Origin: Alteromonas ponticola
GTDB taxonomy: Bacteria > Pseudomonadota > Gammaproteobacteria > Enterobacterales > Alteromonadaceae
Reading direction: 5' to 3'
NCBI RefSeq assembly: GCF_012911815.1
Contig: NZ_JAATNW010000007.1
Location: 62,001-126,000, forward strand
DNA: 64,000 nucleotides
Shown: piece by piece, positions 9,186 to 18,890 of the stretch
Position numbering within the stretch: position 1 is the stretch's first letter
How the letters are laid out: the number at the start of each line of letters is the position of its first letter
Program-made: the position numbers and the translations under genes
Notes under the pieces: generated by a model
Told to the model about the DNA's origin: nothing
The model's input: only the letters and a program-made list of their open reading frames with translations
The model's database searches: none

Positions 9186-11552
9186 ATGTCTTCAACCTGT
9201 TATCATTGCGGCCAGGCCAATCCGGCTGACACGCCCTTTACGATCACGCTGCTAGGCGAAACCCGGGAACTCTGTTGCCCTGGTTGCGAAGCCGTGGCCA
9301 CAGCCATCAAGCAAAACGGGCTGGAAGACTACTACCAATTTCGTACTGAAAAAGCAGCCAAAGGTGATGAGCAAATTCTGCAGACTTTGGATGCACTTAG
9401 CGTATACGACGAGCCAGCCTTACAAGAAGATTTTGTTTATCAGACTGACAACAGCAAGCAAATTCAACTGACCGTTGAAGGTATCACGTGCGCAGCCTGT
9501 GGCTGGTTGATTGAAAAGCAACTTTCCCGTGTCGCTGGAATCAATCAAGTCGCGGTCAATATCGCTGAGCGCAGAGCATTGGTCAGCTGGAATGCGAGCA
9601 CCATCACACTGAGTCAGATCTTAAAAACACTGCAAAAAATTGGTTACCGAGCACTGCCGTTTCAGCCTGATGAGCATGAAAAGTCATTTAAAGCGGAAAA
9701 TAATCGATTCCTCAAGCGTCTTGGTTTAGCCGGCCTTATGACCATGCAGGTGATGATGCTGATGGCAGCCCTTTACTTTGACTGGTTTGGCAATATTGAT
9801 CAGGAAACCAAACAGTATTTTTATTGGGTTTCGCTGGTACTGACCACACCAGTGGTGTTTTACTCTGGCAGCGTTTTTTATATCGGTGCACTTAAAGCAC
9901 TGTCAGTACGCAGCGTTAATATGGACGTTCCCATTTCCATTGCGGTACTCGCTACATTTTTCGCCGGGCTCAAATCGACTCTTCTTGCAGAGGGTGAAGC
10001 GTACTTTGAATCAATATGTATGTTCATTTTTCTGCTGTTACTCAGTCGTTTCTTAGAGCACCGCAGCCGACACCGTGCCGCTACCATTTCGGCTAACATG
10101 CAACAATTTGTTCCGGTGACTGCAAACATTCTCGACGACGGTGATAAACCGACTCAAGGCCTGGCAAAATCACTCAAGGCGGGGCAACGGGTACTGGTGA
10201 AATCGGGTGAAACTATCCCCATTGACGGCACCATTTTAGAAGGCAGCGCCGATATTGATGAATCGATGCTAACCGGCGAATTTGAGCCAGTTCATAAGCA
10301 GGTTGGCGATCAGGTGTTTGGCGGATCCGTCAACCGGGTTGGCAGTATTGTGATACAGGTGGAGAAAGCACTCAAAGAAGCCTTGGTCAATCAAATTATC
10401 CGTATCCAAGATGCGGCGATGGCGGTTAAACCCAAAGCAGCCCAGATGGCTGATGTCTTCTCTCAATACTTCGTTGTCGCAGTATTACTTATCGCGTTAG
10501 GCAGTTATCTGTATTGGTCAGTTCAGGGCAGCGAACAAGCCTTTTGGATCGCCATCGCGGTGCTGGTGGCAACCTGCCCTTGCGCCCTTGGACTGGCTAC
10601 ACCTTCTGCACTAACGTGTGCGATGGCAAGATTGAACAAAAATGGAATTTTGCTGAAACGCGCAGAGGCGCTTGAACAGGTTAATGAGATAGATTTAATC
10701 GCGTTGGATAAAACCGGCACGCTGACTGAGGGAAAATTCAGTTTGCGTCATACCTGGGTGAGCAAAGGTGAAAATACAGATCAGGTGTTAGCCATCGCCG
10801 CTACGTTGGAATCACGTTCAGAACATCCTCTCGCTAACGCGTTTGCCGCTGATAATTTACTGCATTTGAGTGATTTTAAGGTAGTACCGGGCTACGGCGT
10901 CAGCGGGCACATAGCAGGGGCCGATTACAAAATGGGTTCAGTGGTGTTCACAGCCGCAGACAGCGCTGATTTTCCTGCACAGGCAAATGTATTTTTAAGC
11001 CGCAATGACAGCTGCATCGCTGCGTTTGAAGTTACCGATAAGCTCAAATCCAATGTTATCGAAACACTAAGGTTATTTGATCAGCAGCTGATCATTTTAA
11101 GTGGCGATCAGCAGCGCCAGGTTGAACAGGTAGCGCAGCGAGTTGGTATTACAACATATTACGGCGGGCACACACCCGAGCAAAAATACCAGCTTGTGCA
11201 GACGTTCCAGCAACAGGGGCGTAAGGTAATGATGCTGGGCGATGGCATCAACGATACTCCCGTACTAGCTAGCGCTGATGTGTCAGTGGCTGTGGGTAAC
11301 GCGACTGATATCGCAAAATCAACTGCTGACGTGATCTTGCTTAAAGACAAAATTGACATATTACCTACCCTGTTTAATGTTTCCTTACAGACTAAGCGAA
11401 TTATCCGGCAAAATATTATGTGGGCGGTAGGCTATAATTTTTGTATCTTACCCTTTGCGGTAGGCGGATTATTAAGCCCATGGATGGCGGTAATTGGCAT
11501 GTCCTTAAGCAGTATAATTGTGGTAACCAACTCAACCCGAATATTAAAATAA
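9186..11552 (+). CDS. ccoI: P1B-type copper-transporting ATPase for cbb3 oxidase assembly
   Basis: 788 residues. An N-terminal cysteine cluster (C5, C8, C30, C31, C34) is typical of the FixI/CcoI branch. A heavy-metal-binding domain with GITCAACGW (C102, C105) follows, then eight membrane helices carrying the CPC metal site at about 464-466. The phosphorylation site is DKTGT with D508, and the hinge is GDGINDTPVLASADV. It exports copper for the CuB centre of CcoN. It lies between ccoH (6-bp gap) and ccoS (9-bp gap), which separates it from copper-detoxifying CopA. Confidence 0.95.
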   Translation: MSSTCYHCGQANPADTPFTITLLGETRELCCPGCEAVATAIKQNGLEDYYQFRTEKAAKGDEQILQTLDALSVYDEPALQEDFVYQTDNSKQIQLTVEGITCAACGWLIEKQLSRVAGINQVAVNIAERRALVSWNASTITLSQILKTLQKIGYRALPFQPDEHEKSFKAENNRFLKRLGLAGLMTMQVMMLMAALYFDWFGNIDQETKQYFYWVSLVLTTPVVFYSGSVFYIGALKALSVRSVNMDVPISIAVLATFFAGLKSTLLAEGEAYFESICMFIFLLLLSRFLEHRSRHRAATISANMQQFVPVTANILDDGDKPTQGLAKSLKAGQRVLVKSGETIPIDGTILEGSADIDESMLTGEFEPVHKQVGDQVFGGSVNRVGSIVIQVEKALKEALVNQIIRIQDAAMAVKPKAAQMADVFSQYFVVAVLLIALGSYLYWSVQGSEQAFWIAIAVLVATCPCALGLATPSALTCAMARLNKNGILLKRAEALEQVNEIDLIALDKTGTLTEGKFSLRHTWVSKGENTDQVLAIAATLESRSEHPLANAFAADNLLHLSDFKVVPGYGVSGHIAGADYKMGSVVFTAADSADFPAQANVFLSRNDSCIAAFEVTDKLKSNVIETLRLFDQQLIILSGDQQRQVEQVAQRVGITTYYGGHTPEQKYQLVQTFQQQGRKVMMLGDGINDTPVLASADVSVAVGNATDIAKSTADVILLKDKIDILPTLFNVSLQTKRIIRQNIMWAVGYNFCILPFAVGGLLSPWMAVIGMSLSSIIVVTNSTRILK

Positions 11553-11561
11553 GCCTGATTT

Positions 11562-11753
11562 ATGAGCATTATTTACGTATTGATCCCGCTGGCTGTATTG
11601 ATAATTGCAATTGCGATTGCAGTGTTCTTCTGGGCGGTGAAATCAAAGCAGTTTGAGGATCTTGATCGCCAGGGATACAACATTTTGTTTGATGACGATT
11701 TGTCACCAGAGGAGAAAAAACTGGCTGACGAAAGAAAACGACGGAATGAATGA
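11562..11753 (+). CDS. ccoS: cbb3-type oxidase assembly protein CcoS
   Basis: 63 residues with a single membrane helix (about 3-25), then the family segment FEDLDRQGYNILFDD and a charged tail. CcoS is needed for insertion of heme b and copper into the oxidase in other bacteria. Its last eight bases overlap the start of the next gene. Confidence 0.93.
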   Translation: MSIIYVLIPLAVLIIAIAIAVFFWAVKSKQFEDLDRQGYNILFDDDLSPEEKKLADERKRRNE

Positions 11754-12411
11754 ACTAAGTCTGACCTCAGCATTTCTGATAGGTTTGGCTGGTGGTGTTC
11801 ATTGTCTGGGAATGTGTGGTGGTATCGTCGGTGCATTTAAAATGATGACACCCACTTCAGCCAGCACTACCTGGTATTCGCTGGCCTACAATATAGGCAG
11901 GATAAGCAGCTATACACTGGCAGGTGTAATCGCTGGAGCCATGAGTAGCTTGTCGGTAGCCGTGATCCCCGGCTCCAAGCTTATTCTTTTTGTGTTAAGC
12001 GCATTTATGTTACTTGCCATGGCGTGCTATCTCGGCCAATGGTGGAACGGGTTAGTCGCGGTAGAAAAAATGGGCAGCAAAATATGGCGGATGGTGCAGC
12101 CCTGGTCGAAACGCTTTTTGCCGTTTAAAACCCCCTTACATGCCTTACCCTATGGCTTTATCTGGGGGTGGCTACCGTGTGGGCTGGTCTATTCCACGCT
12201 GACATGGTCATTGGCGTCTGGTAACGCATTATCCGGTGGTATGATCATGTTGTTCTTTGGTTTGGGCACGCTACCAACCATGCTCGCTGCAGCCATAGGT
12301 GTTGAGTGGCTGATGAAGGGCTTTCGACATCCCTTACTGAAGCAAATAATTGCCATAAGCCTGGCAGCATTTGCGCTATTTCAGTTATACCAGGCAAGTC
12401 TACAAATTTAA
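11746..12411 (+). CDS. sulfite exporter TauE/SafE (DsbD_2-like) family membrane protein
   Basis: 221 residues from the ATG at 11746, which overlaps the ccoS stop; the frame opens further upstream but that part lies inside ccoS. About six membrane helices. The N-terminal motif GLAGGVHCLGMCGGIVGA and the later GWLPCGLVYSTL carry cysteines, as in the DsbD/UreH-like family often placed after ccoS. Operon position suggests a role in copper or thiol handling during cbb3 assembly, but this is inference only. The operon ends here. Confidence 0.85.
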   Translation: MNELSLTSAFLIGLAGGVHCLGMCGGIVGAFKMMTPTSASTTWYSLAYNIGRISSYTLAGVIAGAMSSLSVAVIPGSKLILFVLSAFMLLAMACYLGQWWNGLVAVEKMGSKIWRMVQPWSKRFLPFKTPLHALPYGFIWGWLPCGLVYSTLTWSLASGNALSGGMIMLFFGLGTLPTMLAAAIGVEWLMKGFRHPLLKQIIAISLAAFALFQLYQASLQI

Positions 12412-12430
12412 GCAAATTTCTTCTGCGCTA

Positions 12431-12458
12431 TTGGAGCACGGCGGGGATTTAGTATAAT
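12431..12458 (+). promoter_or_regulatory. sigma-70 promoter of ttcA-rssA
   Basis: TTGGAG at 12431-12436, a 16-bp spacer and a perfect TATAAT at 12453-12458 lie 33 bp before ttcA. Confidence 0.65.
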
Positions 12459-12491
12459 GCCCGTCAAATTTTTATAAGGTTCGCCGTTGAT

Positions 12492-13418
12492 ATGTCTACT
12501 GTCGTTGCAACTCAATCAGCAGCATCACAAAGTAAAGCCAAATACAGCTTTAACAAACTGCAAAAACGCCTGCGTAGAAACGTAGGGAAAGCCATCGATC
12601 AATTCAATATGATTGAAGACGGTGACAAGGTAATGGTGTGTCTGTCTGGTGGCAAGGATAGCTATACGCTGCTGGATATATTGCTATATATGCAGCGGAT
12701 TGCCCCCATTCGCTTCAGTATTGTTGCGGTTAACCTGGACCAGAAACAGCCCGGTTTTCCCGCACACATACTGCCTGACTATCTATCCACGCTTGGGGTG
12801 GATTACAAAATTGTCGAAGAAGACACTTACTCTATCGTTAAAGAAAAGATCCCTGAAGGAAAAACCACCTGTTCGCTGTGCTCACGGTTACGACGTGGTA
12901 TTTTATATCGCACGGCGACGGAACTGGGTGCGACCAAAATTGCCCTGGGGCACCACCGTGATGACATGCTGGAAACCCTGTTTTTAAACATGTTCCATGG
13001 TGGCAAATTAAAAGCAATGCCGCCCAAACTGGTAACTGATGACGGAAAACATATCGTTATCAGGCCGTTAGCATTGTGCAGTGAAAAAGATATTACGCGT
13101 TATTCACGCGCTGCTGAATTTCCTATTATTCCCTGTAACTTATGTGGCTCGCAGGAAAATCTTCAACGCCAAAATATAAAGCAGATGCTACAGGATTGGG
13201 ATAAGCGCTTTCCTGGCCGCATCGAGTCGATGTTCAGAGCCATGCAGAACGTCACGCCATCACATTTAGTGGATGGTAACTTATTTGACTTCAAAGGCAT
13301 TACCACTTCAGATGAACCCGTTGCAGATGGTGATATTGGATTTGACGCGCCAACTATGCCAACCTTTAATGCATCAGATGATGACAATATTGTACAGATC
13401 GTTAATTTAACGGATTGA
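12492..13418 (+). CDS. ttcA: tRNA 2-thiocytidine-32 synthetase TtcA
   Basis: 308 residues. The ATP PP-loop SGGKDS lies at 52-57, and two CxxC pairs (C127/C130 and C215/C218) hold the Fe-S cluster, the TtcA arrangement. It thiolates cytidine 32 in certain tRNAs. It has its own TATAAT promoter, separate from the oxidase operon, and an AAGG ribosome site. rssA starts 3 bp after its stop, so the two are co-transcribed. Confidence 0.96.
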   Translation: MSTVVATQSAASQSKAKYSFNKLQKRLRRNVGKAIDQFNMIEDGDKVMVCLSGGKDSYTLLDILLYMQRIAPIRFSIVAVNLDQKQPGFPAHILPDYLSTLGVDYKIVEEDTYSIVKEKIPEGKTTCSLCSRLRRGILYRTATELGATKIALGHHRDDMLETLFLNMFHGGKLKAMPPKLVTDDGKHIVIRPLALCSEKDITRYSRAAEFPIIPCNLCGSQENLQRQNIKQMLQDWDKRFPGRIESMFRAMQNVTPSHLVDGNLFDFKGITTSDEPVADGDIGFDAPTMPTFNASDDDNIVQIVNLTD

Positions 13419-13421
13419 AGA

Positions 13422-14318
13422 ATGAAAATAGGTTTAGCGCTTGGCGCTGGTGCAGCACGGGGTTGGACACACATCGGCGTCATTGAAGCGCTGGAAAAGA
13501 TAGGTGTTCCCATAGATGTGGTTTCAGGTTGTTCTATTGGTGCCTATGTCGGTGCAGCGTATACCAGTGGTCGTTTGCAGGAACTGAAGGAATGGTCATG
13601 CTCACTCACCGAGTGGCAGGTGCTTTCGTTGATGGGTGTGGGTTGGGGCCGTGGCGGCCTGGCAACCGGTGATAAAGTGTTCAAAAAACTGAGCGAAGAA
13701 TTCTGCGCCCCCACGTTTGAAGAAATGAACAAACCTTTGGCGGTGGTCGCTACAGACCTGTACTCAGGGCGTGAAGTGGTTTTCAAGCGGGGTGATGTCG
13801 GCACATCAATTCAGGCATCATGCGCTATACCGGGGTTATTCAGTCCGGTTCCGTATGATGATCGCTGGCTGGTGGACGGTGCTGTGGTAAACCCAGTGCC
13901 GGTTAATCTGTGTCGGCAAATGGGTGCGGATTTCGTGATTGCAGTAAATCTGGACTCAGATTTTCGTCCGCAACGCCTGAAAAAACAGGTTGAGGAACAC
14001 GAAGAAGCACAGCGTAAAACGGATACATTCTTAGTGAAAAGTCACAATGCGGTGCGCCAATGGTTCTCGCCTGATCCCAAGGCAGACAAACTGCTGCCAC
14101 CGAGTATTTTTAGCGTTATCAGCAGTTCACTGGAGATACTGCAGGCCAGGGTTACACGGTCAAGGCTGGCTGGTGAGCCACCGGACATTCTGATTGAACC
14201 ACGCTTAAACGACGTGGGTTTAATGGAATTTCACCGCGCCGCAGAGATGTGTGAAAAAGGTGAACGCACCATCGAACGATTGGCCGCGCAGATACGCTTT
14301 CAGCTAATGCTTGAATAG
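13422..14318 (+). CDS. rssA: patatin-like phospholipase RssA
   Basis: 298 residues. The patatin oxyanion loop lies in residues 5-13 (LALGAGAAR), the nucleophile elbow is GCSIG with Ser38, and the catalytic Asp is in DGA (D152), giving a complete Ser-Asp dyad. The family hydrolyses acyl esters in lipids; the physiological substrate of RssA is unknown. It follows ttcA with a 3-bp gap and converges with the DUF2987 gene. Confidence 0.9.
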   Translation: MKIGLALGAGAARGWTHIGVIEALEKIGVPIDVVSGCSIGAYVGAAYTSGRLQELKEWSCSLTEWQVLSLMGVGWGRGGLATGDKVFKKLSEEFCAPTFEEMNKPLAVVATDLYSGREVVFKRGDVGTSIQASCAIPGLFSPVPYDDRWLVDGAVVNPVPVNLCRQMGADFVIAVNLDSDFRPQRLKKQVEEHEEAQRKTDTFLVKSHNAVRQWFSPDPKADKLLPPSIFSVISSSLEILQARVTRSRLAGEPPDILIEPRLNDVGLMEFHRAAEMCEKGERTIERLAAQIRFQLMLE

Positions 14319-14370
14319 TTAAACCTATTTACCCTGCTGTATATTTACTTAGCAGATAAATTGGAATTCA

Positions 14371-15003
14371 TTATTTTGACGCTATCGCGGTAATACGCAA
14401 GGGCTTTTCTGGCAATGTGAGCCCTTTGCTTTGACTTAACCACTGTTTGTCTAACCGCAGCATGCCGTTTTGAATATGCGCCCCTTCCTTAACAATGTGG
14501 TCCAGCGATGGGTCATCAAACTGAATAGTCAGTCCTTGCACTGATGGCATCATGAACGATAAAAAGCTTCCCATCTCGTTAAAAAAAGCGGTGTATTGAT
14601 CCAACAAAAAGGTAAGCTCTTCACTGGTATAGGTTTGTTTCAAAAATTCTGGCTTGGTCTCTAATTGCACTGACATATCACACACGTTAGCTGGCTCTAC
14701 CAATGCAATTTCTACCACCGCATCAGCCAGCTTCAATGCTTTTTCGGTTTGGACAGTAAAGCGGTTCTCTTCTGTTACTACAAGGGGCATGACCTGTTTA
14801 GGGGTAACAATCTTGGCATCCGTGATATCGCATAAGCGGTTTTCACCCACGCGTACAAAACCGAACGCGAACTGTAAGGCATTGGTATCTTCAGAATTGA
14901 GCTTGCGCACGTGGCTGTAAAACCGGCTGTATTCAACCTGGAGTGTTTCCGCAAACGTTGGAAACGCCAGACAGGCCATCAGCATAACTAGACTCAATTT
15001 CAT
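14371..15003 (-). CDS. DUF2987 family exported protein
   Basis: 210 residues. A cleavable signal peptide (MKLSLVMLMACLAFPTFA, then E) sends it to the periplasm. The body matches my memory of the DUF2987 family found in Alteromonadales and Vibrionales, with two cysteines (RLCDITDA and NVCDMSV) that may pair. Function unknown. Its ATG overlaps the bax stop by 4 bp, so it is the last gene of a three-gene operon. Confidence 0.75.
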   Translation of the reverse strand: MKLSLVMLMACLAFPTFAETLQVEYSRFYSHVRKLNSEDTNALQFAFGFVRVGENRLCDITDAKIVTPKQVMPLVVTEENRFTVQTEKALKLADAVVEIALVEPANVCDMSVQLETKPEFLKQTYTSEELTFLLDQYTAFFNEMGSFLSFMMPSVQGLTIQFDDPSLDHIVKEGAHIQNGMLRLDKQWLSQSKGLTLPEKPLRITAIASK

Positions 15004-15791
15004 TTGCTCATATACTCCTGATTATACTTAATCATGGATTGCAACTCTTCAACATAGGCAGCCCCGCGCTCCGAATAATTCAACAGACCCTCGGCAAGTG
15101 CAAAACCAGTAATTGTCATTTGGTTTTTACGAAGTGTAGCGCGTATTTGTCGCAATTCTTTATAGGCGTAATGCCGATTCAAATTGCGCATGTAGGTGTA
15201 CGTGGCTCTGGACAGATTGGGGAACTTGGCCACCTCGTGTGCGGCACCGTCATTTCTTGCTGCCGGCACAAAACCACAGCCTCGTTTAAAGCACCACAGA
15301 CCGAAAAAGTTGTAACCCTGCTGCGCAAACCGTGATGTACCCCATGCAGATTCATTTGCCGCTTGTGCCATCACCAAATCAACAGGCAAAATATCGATTT
15401 TTAATAACAGTGCATCAAGCTGCTGTGGCAGTGCCAGGCCCTTGGTAATACGATATTCTTTGGCTAACCAGGCAACGCGCTCAAGGTCTTTTTCCGTCAG
15501 CGTGTTGCCGCTGCTTACTTGTCTCTGCAGTGTTTGAATAAAATGCCGGAGGGTCAGCAAATACTCGTTTTGCTTTTCCACCTCAGGCTTTAAGTATGCA
15601 TAAAAAGCATCTTTGCGTTTATCGACATTTTCAAATGATGCAAAATCGGGGACGGGTTGCTCAGCCTGCTCAGTTTCCGGCACATCAAGCAAATCAGGTT
15701 CTTTATCCGTAAATAACCATGCATTAAACACAACAATGACCAACACACCAATTGCGATCAAGATAATTTTGAGCGTTTCCCACTTATGCAT
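15000..15791 (-). CDS. Bax-like glucosaminidase-domain protein
   Basis: 263 residues from the ATG at 15791, where the protein reads MHKWETLK and goes straight into one membrane helix (about residues 8-26). The longer frame up to 15857 would lie inside the upstream gene. The C-terminal half carries the glucosaminidase fold of E. coli Bax: ANESAWGTSRFA with the likely catalytic Glu, then YNFFGLWCFKRGCG. It should be an inner-membrane-anchored periplasmic peptidoglycan hydrolase. The start overlaps the upstream gene by 8 bp and the stop overlaps the next gene by 4 bp. Confidence 0.87.
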   Translation of the reverse strand: MHKWETLKIILIAIGVLVIVVFNAWLFTDKEPDLLDVPETEQAEQPVPDFASFENVDKRKDAFYAYLKPEVEKQNEYLLTLRHFIQTLQRQVSSGNTLTEKDLERVAWLAKEYRITKGLALPQQLDALLLKIDILPVDLVMAQAANESAWGTSRFAQQGYNFFGLWCFKRGCGFVPAARNDGAAHEVAKFPNLSRATYTYMRNLNRHYAYKELRQIRATLRKNQMTITGFALAEGLLNYSERGAAYVEELQSMIKYNQEYMSK

Positions 15792-16542
15792 TAAAACGTG
15801 CCTCATTGTCATTATTGATATCGACGTGCTCATTGGTGGGTGAACCGAACAAGTCATTGTATAACAAAGCCAGTGTTACATAGTAAAACGGCATCACCAA
15901 TACCAGCGCAATACCAAACGTAAGCAGACTCAAGAAGAACAGCACGGTAAACAGACCGTAAACGGCTAAAAAGCCCGTTAGATATTGATTGACCATCTTA
16001 CACGATAAAATCAGTGCATCAGCAATACGCATCTTTCTGTCGACCATAAGAGGCAGCGTAAAAGAACTGGCTATAAACAGGTAGATACCAGGCAGGATAA
16101 ACAGTGCCAGGCCTACCTGAACGAGTGTAGAAATGACAAGCTGAGCCAGCCCAAGCGCTAAACCTAGCGAATAGAAGCTGACTATCTGAGAGGGTTGCGC
16201 AGTTTGTCCGCGCACACAGCGGATGCAAATCATCCACAATCCTGCTATTAATGGCGAAAGAATGAAAATGCCGACCACGTCCAGAACAGATTGTTGCAAC
16301 GGGGTAAGGTTTTGCACAGCTTCAATGCCAACAAAATTCAACAGGATGAAAACCAACGAGGCGATAACCGCAACCAAGATCAAACACGCCCTGAATACCG
16401 TCGGGAAACGTGCTTTACACGTTGCAGCAGAACGTTTGATCAGGTTTGTAAAATCAAACTCATACTGTCCCCTGAGCGCTCGACCGGTATGATCATCAGG
16501 ATCAGGTTGTTGATTATTTTGTGGGTTGCTTGCAGACACCAA
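15784..16542 (-). CDS. multi-pass membrane protein of unknown function
   Basis: 252 residues. A hydrophilic N-terminus rich in Asn, Gln and Asp (about 40 residues) precedes five or six membrane helices. The pattern of long glycine-proline-containing helices (LPGIYLFIASSFTLPLMVD) resembles the DUF975/YciC-like integral membrane group, but I cannot assign it firmly. It heads a tightly overlapped operon with the Bax-like hydrolase and the DUF2987 protein, which suggests a cell-envelope role. Confidence 0.7.
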   Translation of the reverse strand: MVSASNPQNNQQPDPDDHTGRALRGQYEFDFTNLIKRSAATCKARFPTVFRACLILVAVIASLVFILLNFVGIEAVQNLTPLQQSVLDVVGIFILSPLIAGLWMICIRCVRGQTAQPSQIVSFYSLGLALGLAQLVISTLVQVGLALFILPGIYLFIASSFTLPLMVDRKMRIADALILSCKMVNQYLTGFLAVYGLFTVLFFLSLLTFGIALVLVMPFYYVTLALLYNDLFGSPTNEHVDINNDNEARFNA

Positions 16543-16628
16543 AACCTCGTTACTACATAAAATCGCGCGCAGTATACCTTATCTGACCGACAAAGCGGAA
16601 ATGATCCCGGTAATCCAAGGCGTGTTAA

Positions 16629-17267
16629 TCAAATCCACACCAGTTTAGCCGCCAACCCGATAAGTAACACACCCATCACCCGATCCAGCCAGTATCCTTT
16701 GGTGCCGATCAAATTCGCAACTTTACTGGTACTGAGTAAATAGGACAGGAAACAGAACCACACCCCTGTGGCAAAAGCCAGATAAACACCGTAAAACGTT
16801 TTTACAGAAAGCGGGGTATCAACACTAATTATTGCGGTAAACAGCGAAAGAAAAAATAATGTGGCCTTAGGATTGAGTCCATTGGTTAGAAATCCAATCC
16901 ACAGCGCCTTCTTAGTGCTGATTTGGGCACGCTGAATATTACCATCGGCTGCGCTTTGGTTTAGCGGATTTGGCCCGCCCGGCCCACTGCGCAAAGCACC
17001 GTAGGCTAAATATAACAAATAGGCTGCAGCCAGGTAACTGATAGCAGCATATAACCAGGGCGTTGTTTTAATGACCACGCTCAGCCCAACCAGTGAATAA
17101 GCCACGTGCAACAAGATCCCCAGACCAATACCGATGCTGGTCCAGATGGCAATACGACGACCAAAGGCTACACTGTTACGGACCACTATCGCAAAATCCG
17201 GTCCGGGGCTGGCTACCGCCACCAGATGAACCAGTGCGATAGTAATAAATTCATCTAACCATGGCAT
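16629..17267 (-). CDS. LysE/RhtB family amino-acid exporter
   Basis: 212 residues with six predicted membrane helices. The family signature is at the start: ASPGPDFAIVVRNSVAFGRR. Members export threonine, homoserine, lysine or similar; the substrate cannot be read from sequence. It follows cobB with a 3-bp gap and is probably co-transcribed with sseA-cobB. Confidence 0.9.
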   Translation of the reverse strand: MPWLDEFITIALVHLVAVASPGPDFAIVVRNSVAFGRRIAIWTSIGIGLGILLHVAYSLVGLSVVIKTTPWLYAAISYLAAAYLLYLAYGALRSGPGGPNPLNQSAADGNIQRAQISTKKALWIGFLTNGLNPKATLFFLSLFTAIISVDTPLSVKTFYGVYLAFATGVWFCFLSYLLSTSKVANLIGTKGYWLDRVMGVLLIGLAAKLVWI

Positions 17268-17270
17268 GGG

Positions 17271-17993
17271 CTACTTATCCTTCCAAGACTGTAACAGCGC
17301 GGCAACAAATTCAGGCACCACTTTAGATGCATGGCCGTGTATCGATTGATTAAAGCTGGTATGTTGGTCGCCAGGCTCCAGGTTCAGTTCTACCGTGTCG
17401 GCACCAAATTCATTGGCAATCTGAACAAAGCCCGCCGCAGGATAAACCTGTCCGGAGGTACCCACCGAGATAAACAAGTCTGCCTGACTTAGCTTGTAAT
17501 ATATTTCATCCATTTGCATTGGCATTTCACCAAACCAGACGATATCTGGTCGTAATGGGCTTTGTGGCGCACAGCAGGAACAGCGGTCAGCAGCACTAAA
17601 GTCATCGTCCCAGGGAATTGCTTTGCCACTTGACAGGCACCTCGCCGAACGCAACTGTCCATGCATATGAATAACCCGTTCACTGCCTGCCCGTTCGTGT
17701 AAATCATCAACGTTCTGGGTGATCAGTATAAATTTATCGCCCAGTTGCGTTTCCAGCTCTGCCAGCGCGTAATGCGCTGCATTTGGTTGTACTGCCGCTT
17801 CCTGTAGCTGTTTACGTCGCATATTGTAGAAATGATAAACCAAGTCCGGATTGGTCATGAACGCCTCAGGCGTAGCTACATCTTCAATGCGAAAGTTTTC
17901 CCACAGGCCACCACTGTCACGAAACGTTTTCAGCCCCGATTCAGCCGAAACACCTGCGCCGGTTAATATCACCACGTTTGGCAAATCAGTCAC
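17271..17993 (-). CDS. cobB: NAD-dependent protein deacylase (SIR2 family, class III)
   Basis: 240 residues from a GTG at 17993, which overlaps the sseA stop by 8 bp and has GGAGA six bases upstream; the longer frame to 18071 is entirely inside sseA. Visible sirtuin motifs are GAGVSAESGLKTFRD, TQNVDDLHERAG and the HMHG catalytic His. Zinc-binding cysteines lie in RCLSSG and CSCC. The Tyr-x-x-Arg pair in FYNMRRKQL marks the class III type that removes succinyl as well as acetyl groups from lysine. Cytoplasmic. Confidence 0.92.
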   Translation of the reverse strand: MTDLPNVVILTGAGVSAESGLKTFRDSGGLWENFRIEDVATPEAFMTNPDLVYHFYNMRRKQLQEAAVQPNAAHYALAELETQLGDKFILITQNVDDLHERAGSERVIHMHGQLRSARCLSSGKAIPWDDDFSAADRCSCCAPQSPLRPDIVWFGEMPMQMDEIYYKLSQADLFISVGTSGQVYPAAGFVQIANEFGADTVELNLEPGDQHTSFNQSIHGHASKVVPEFVAALLQSWKDK

Positions 17994-18831
17994 CCAGGGT
18001 CTCCACCGGGCAATCTTCACAACTACCCCACTCGGTCCACGAGCCATCATATATGCTGACCTGCTTAGCACCGCACATCAGTGCAGCCATGCCGACAATA
18101 CAGGCCGTGACTCCAGAGCCACATAGCACAATGATAGGCTGATTGATGTTGATGCCAAACCGGGTAAAGGTTGCGGCCAATTGATCAACGGGTTTAAATT
18201 TGTCGTTTTCCAGTAATTGCGTAAAAGGTAAATTAATGGAATCTGGCACATGACCACTGACCACCCCTGCCCTAGGTTCTTTGGCTTTGCCAGCAAACCG
18301 CTCACGACTTCTCGCATCAACGATTTGTACCGGCGAAGACATTGCCTGTATAACCGTTGCTTTATCCACAAACCAGGTGGATTGAAATTTCGCTTCGTAC
18401 AAGCGGTTGCGTCCAGGCGAGGCCGGCTCGGCATTCAACGTCAAGCCATTTTGTTTCCAGGCAGGCAGTCCGCCGTTTAATACCGTGACTGACTCGTGTC
18501 CCAGAGATTTGAGCATCCACCATACACGTGGCGCACTGAAAATGCCTTTGTCATCATAAACGACCACCGGGGTTGAGATTGCAATACCGAGCGAGCCTAA
18601 ATAATGGCTTAGAATCTCGGTAGACGGTGACATGTGCGGTAGCGCTGATGTTTTATCACTCCCTTGCCCTTCCAAATCAAAGTTTCTGGCTTGAGGCAGG
18701 TAATCATGATTAGTGGGCGCACCTTTTTCAGCAAATGGATCTTTCATCACTGCACGCAGCAGAACAACACGGGTTGTATACAGCTCATCGTTTAGCTGTT
18801 TCGGTTCAATAAGGTATGAATCCATTTGCAT
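17986..18831 (-). CDS. sseA: 3-mercaptopyruvate/thiosulfate sulfurtransferase
   Basis: 281 residues with two rhodanese domains. The second holds the active-site loop CGSGVTA with Cys237, the SseA-type loop that favours 3-mercaptopyruvate. The first domain ends around LNGGLPAW and is catalytically silent, as usual. The enzyme transfers sulfane sulfur to cyanide or thiol acceptors in the cytoplasm. It is the first gene of sseA-cobB-LysE. Met3 is an alternative start. Confidence 0.9.
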   Translation of the reverse strand: MQMDSYLIEPKQLNDELYTTRVVLLRAVMKDPFAEKGAPTNHDYLPQARNFDLEGQGSDKTSALPHMSPSTEILSHYLGSLGIAISTPVVVYDDKGIFSAPRVWWMLKSLGHESVTVLNGGLPAWKQNGLTLNAEPASPGRNRLYEAKFQSTWFVDKATVIQAMSSPVQIVDARSRERFAGKAKEPRAGVVSGHVPDSINLPFTQLLENDKFKPVDQLAATFTRFGININQPIIVLCGSGVTACIVGMAALMCGAKQVSIYDGSWTEWGSCEDCPVETLGD

Positions 18832-18890
18832 ACTCAGACTTAGTGATTAAAGTGACATCATACCGTTGGGATTACACTGCTGTACAGTGC

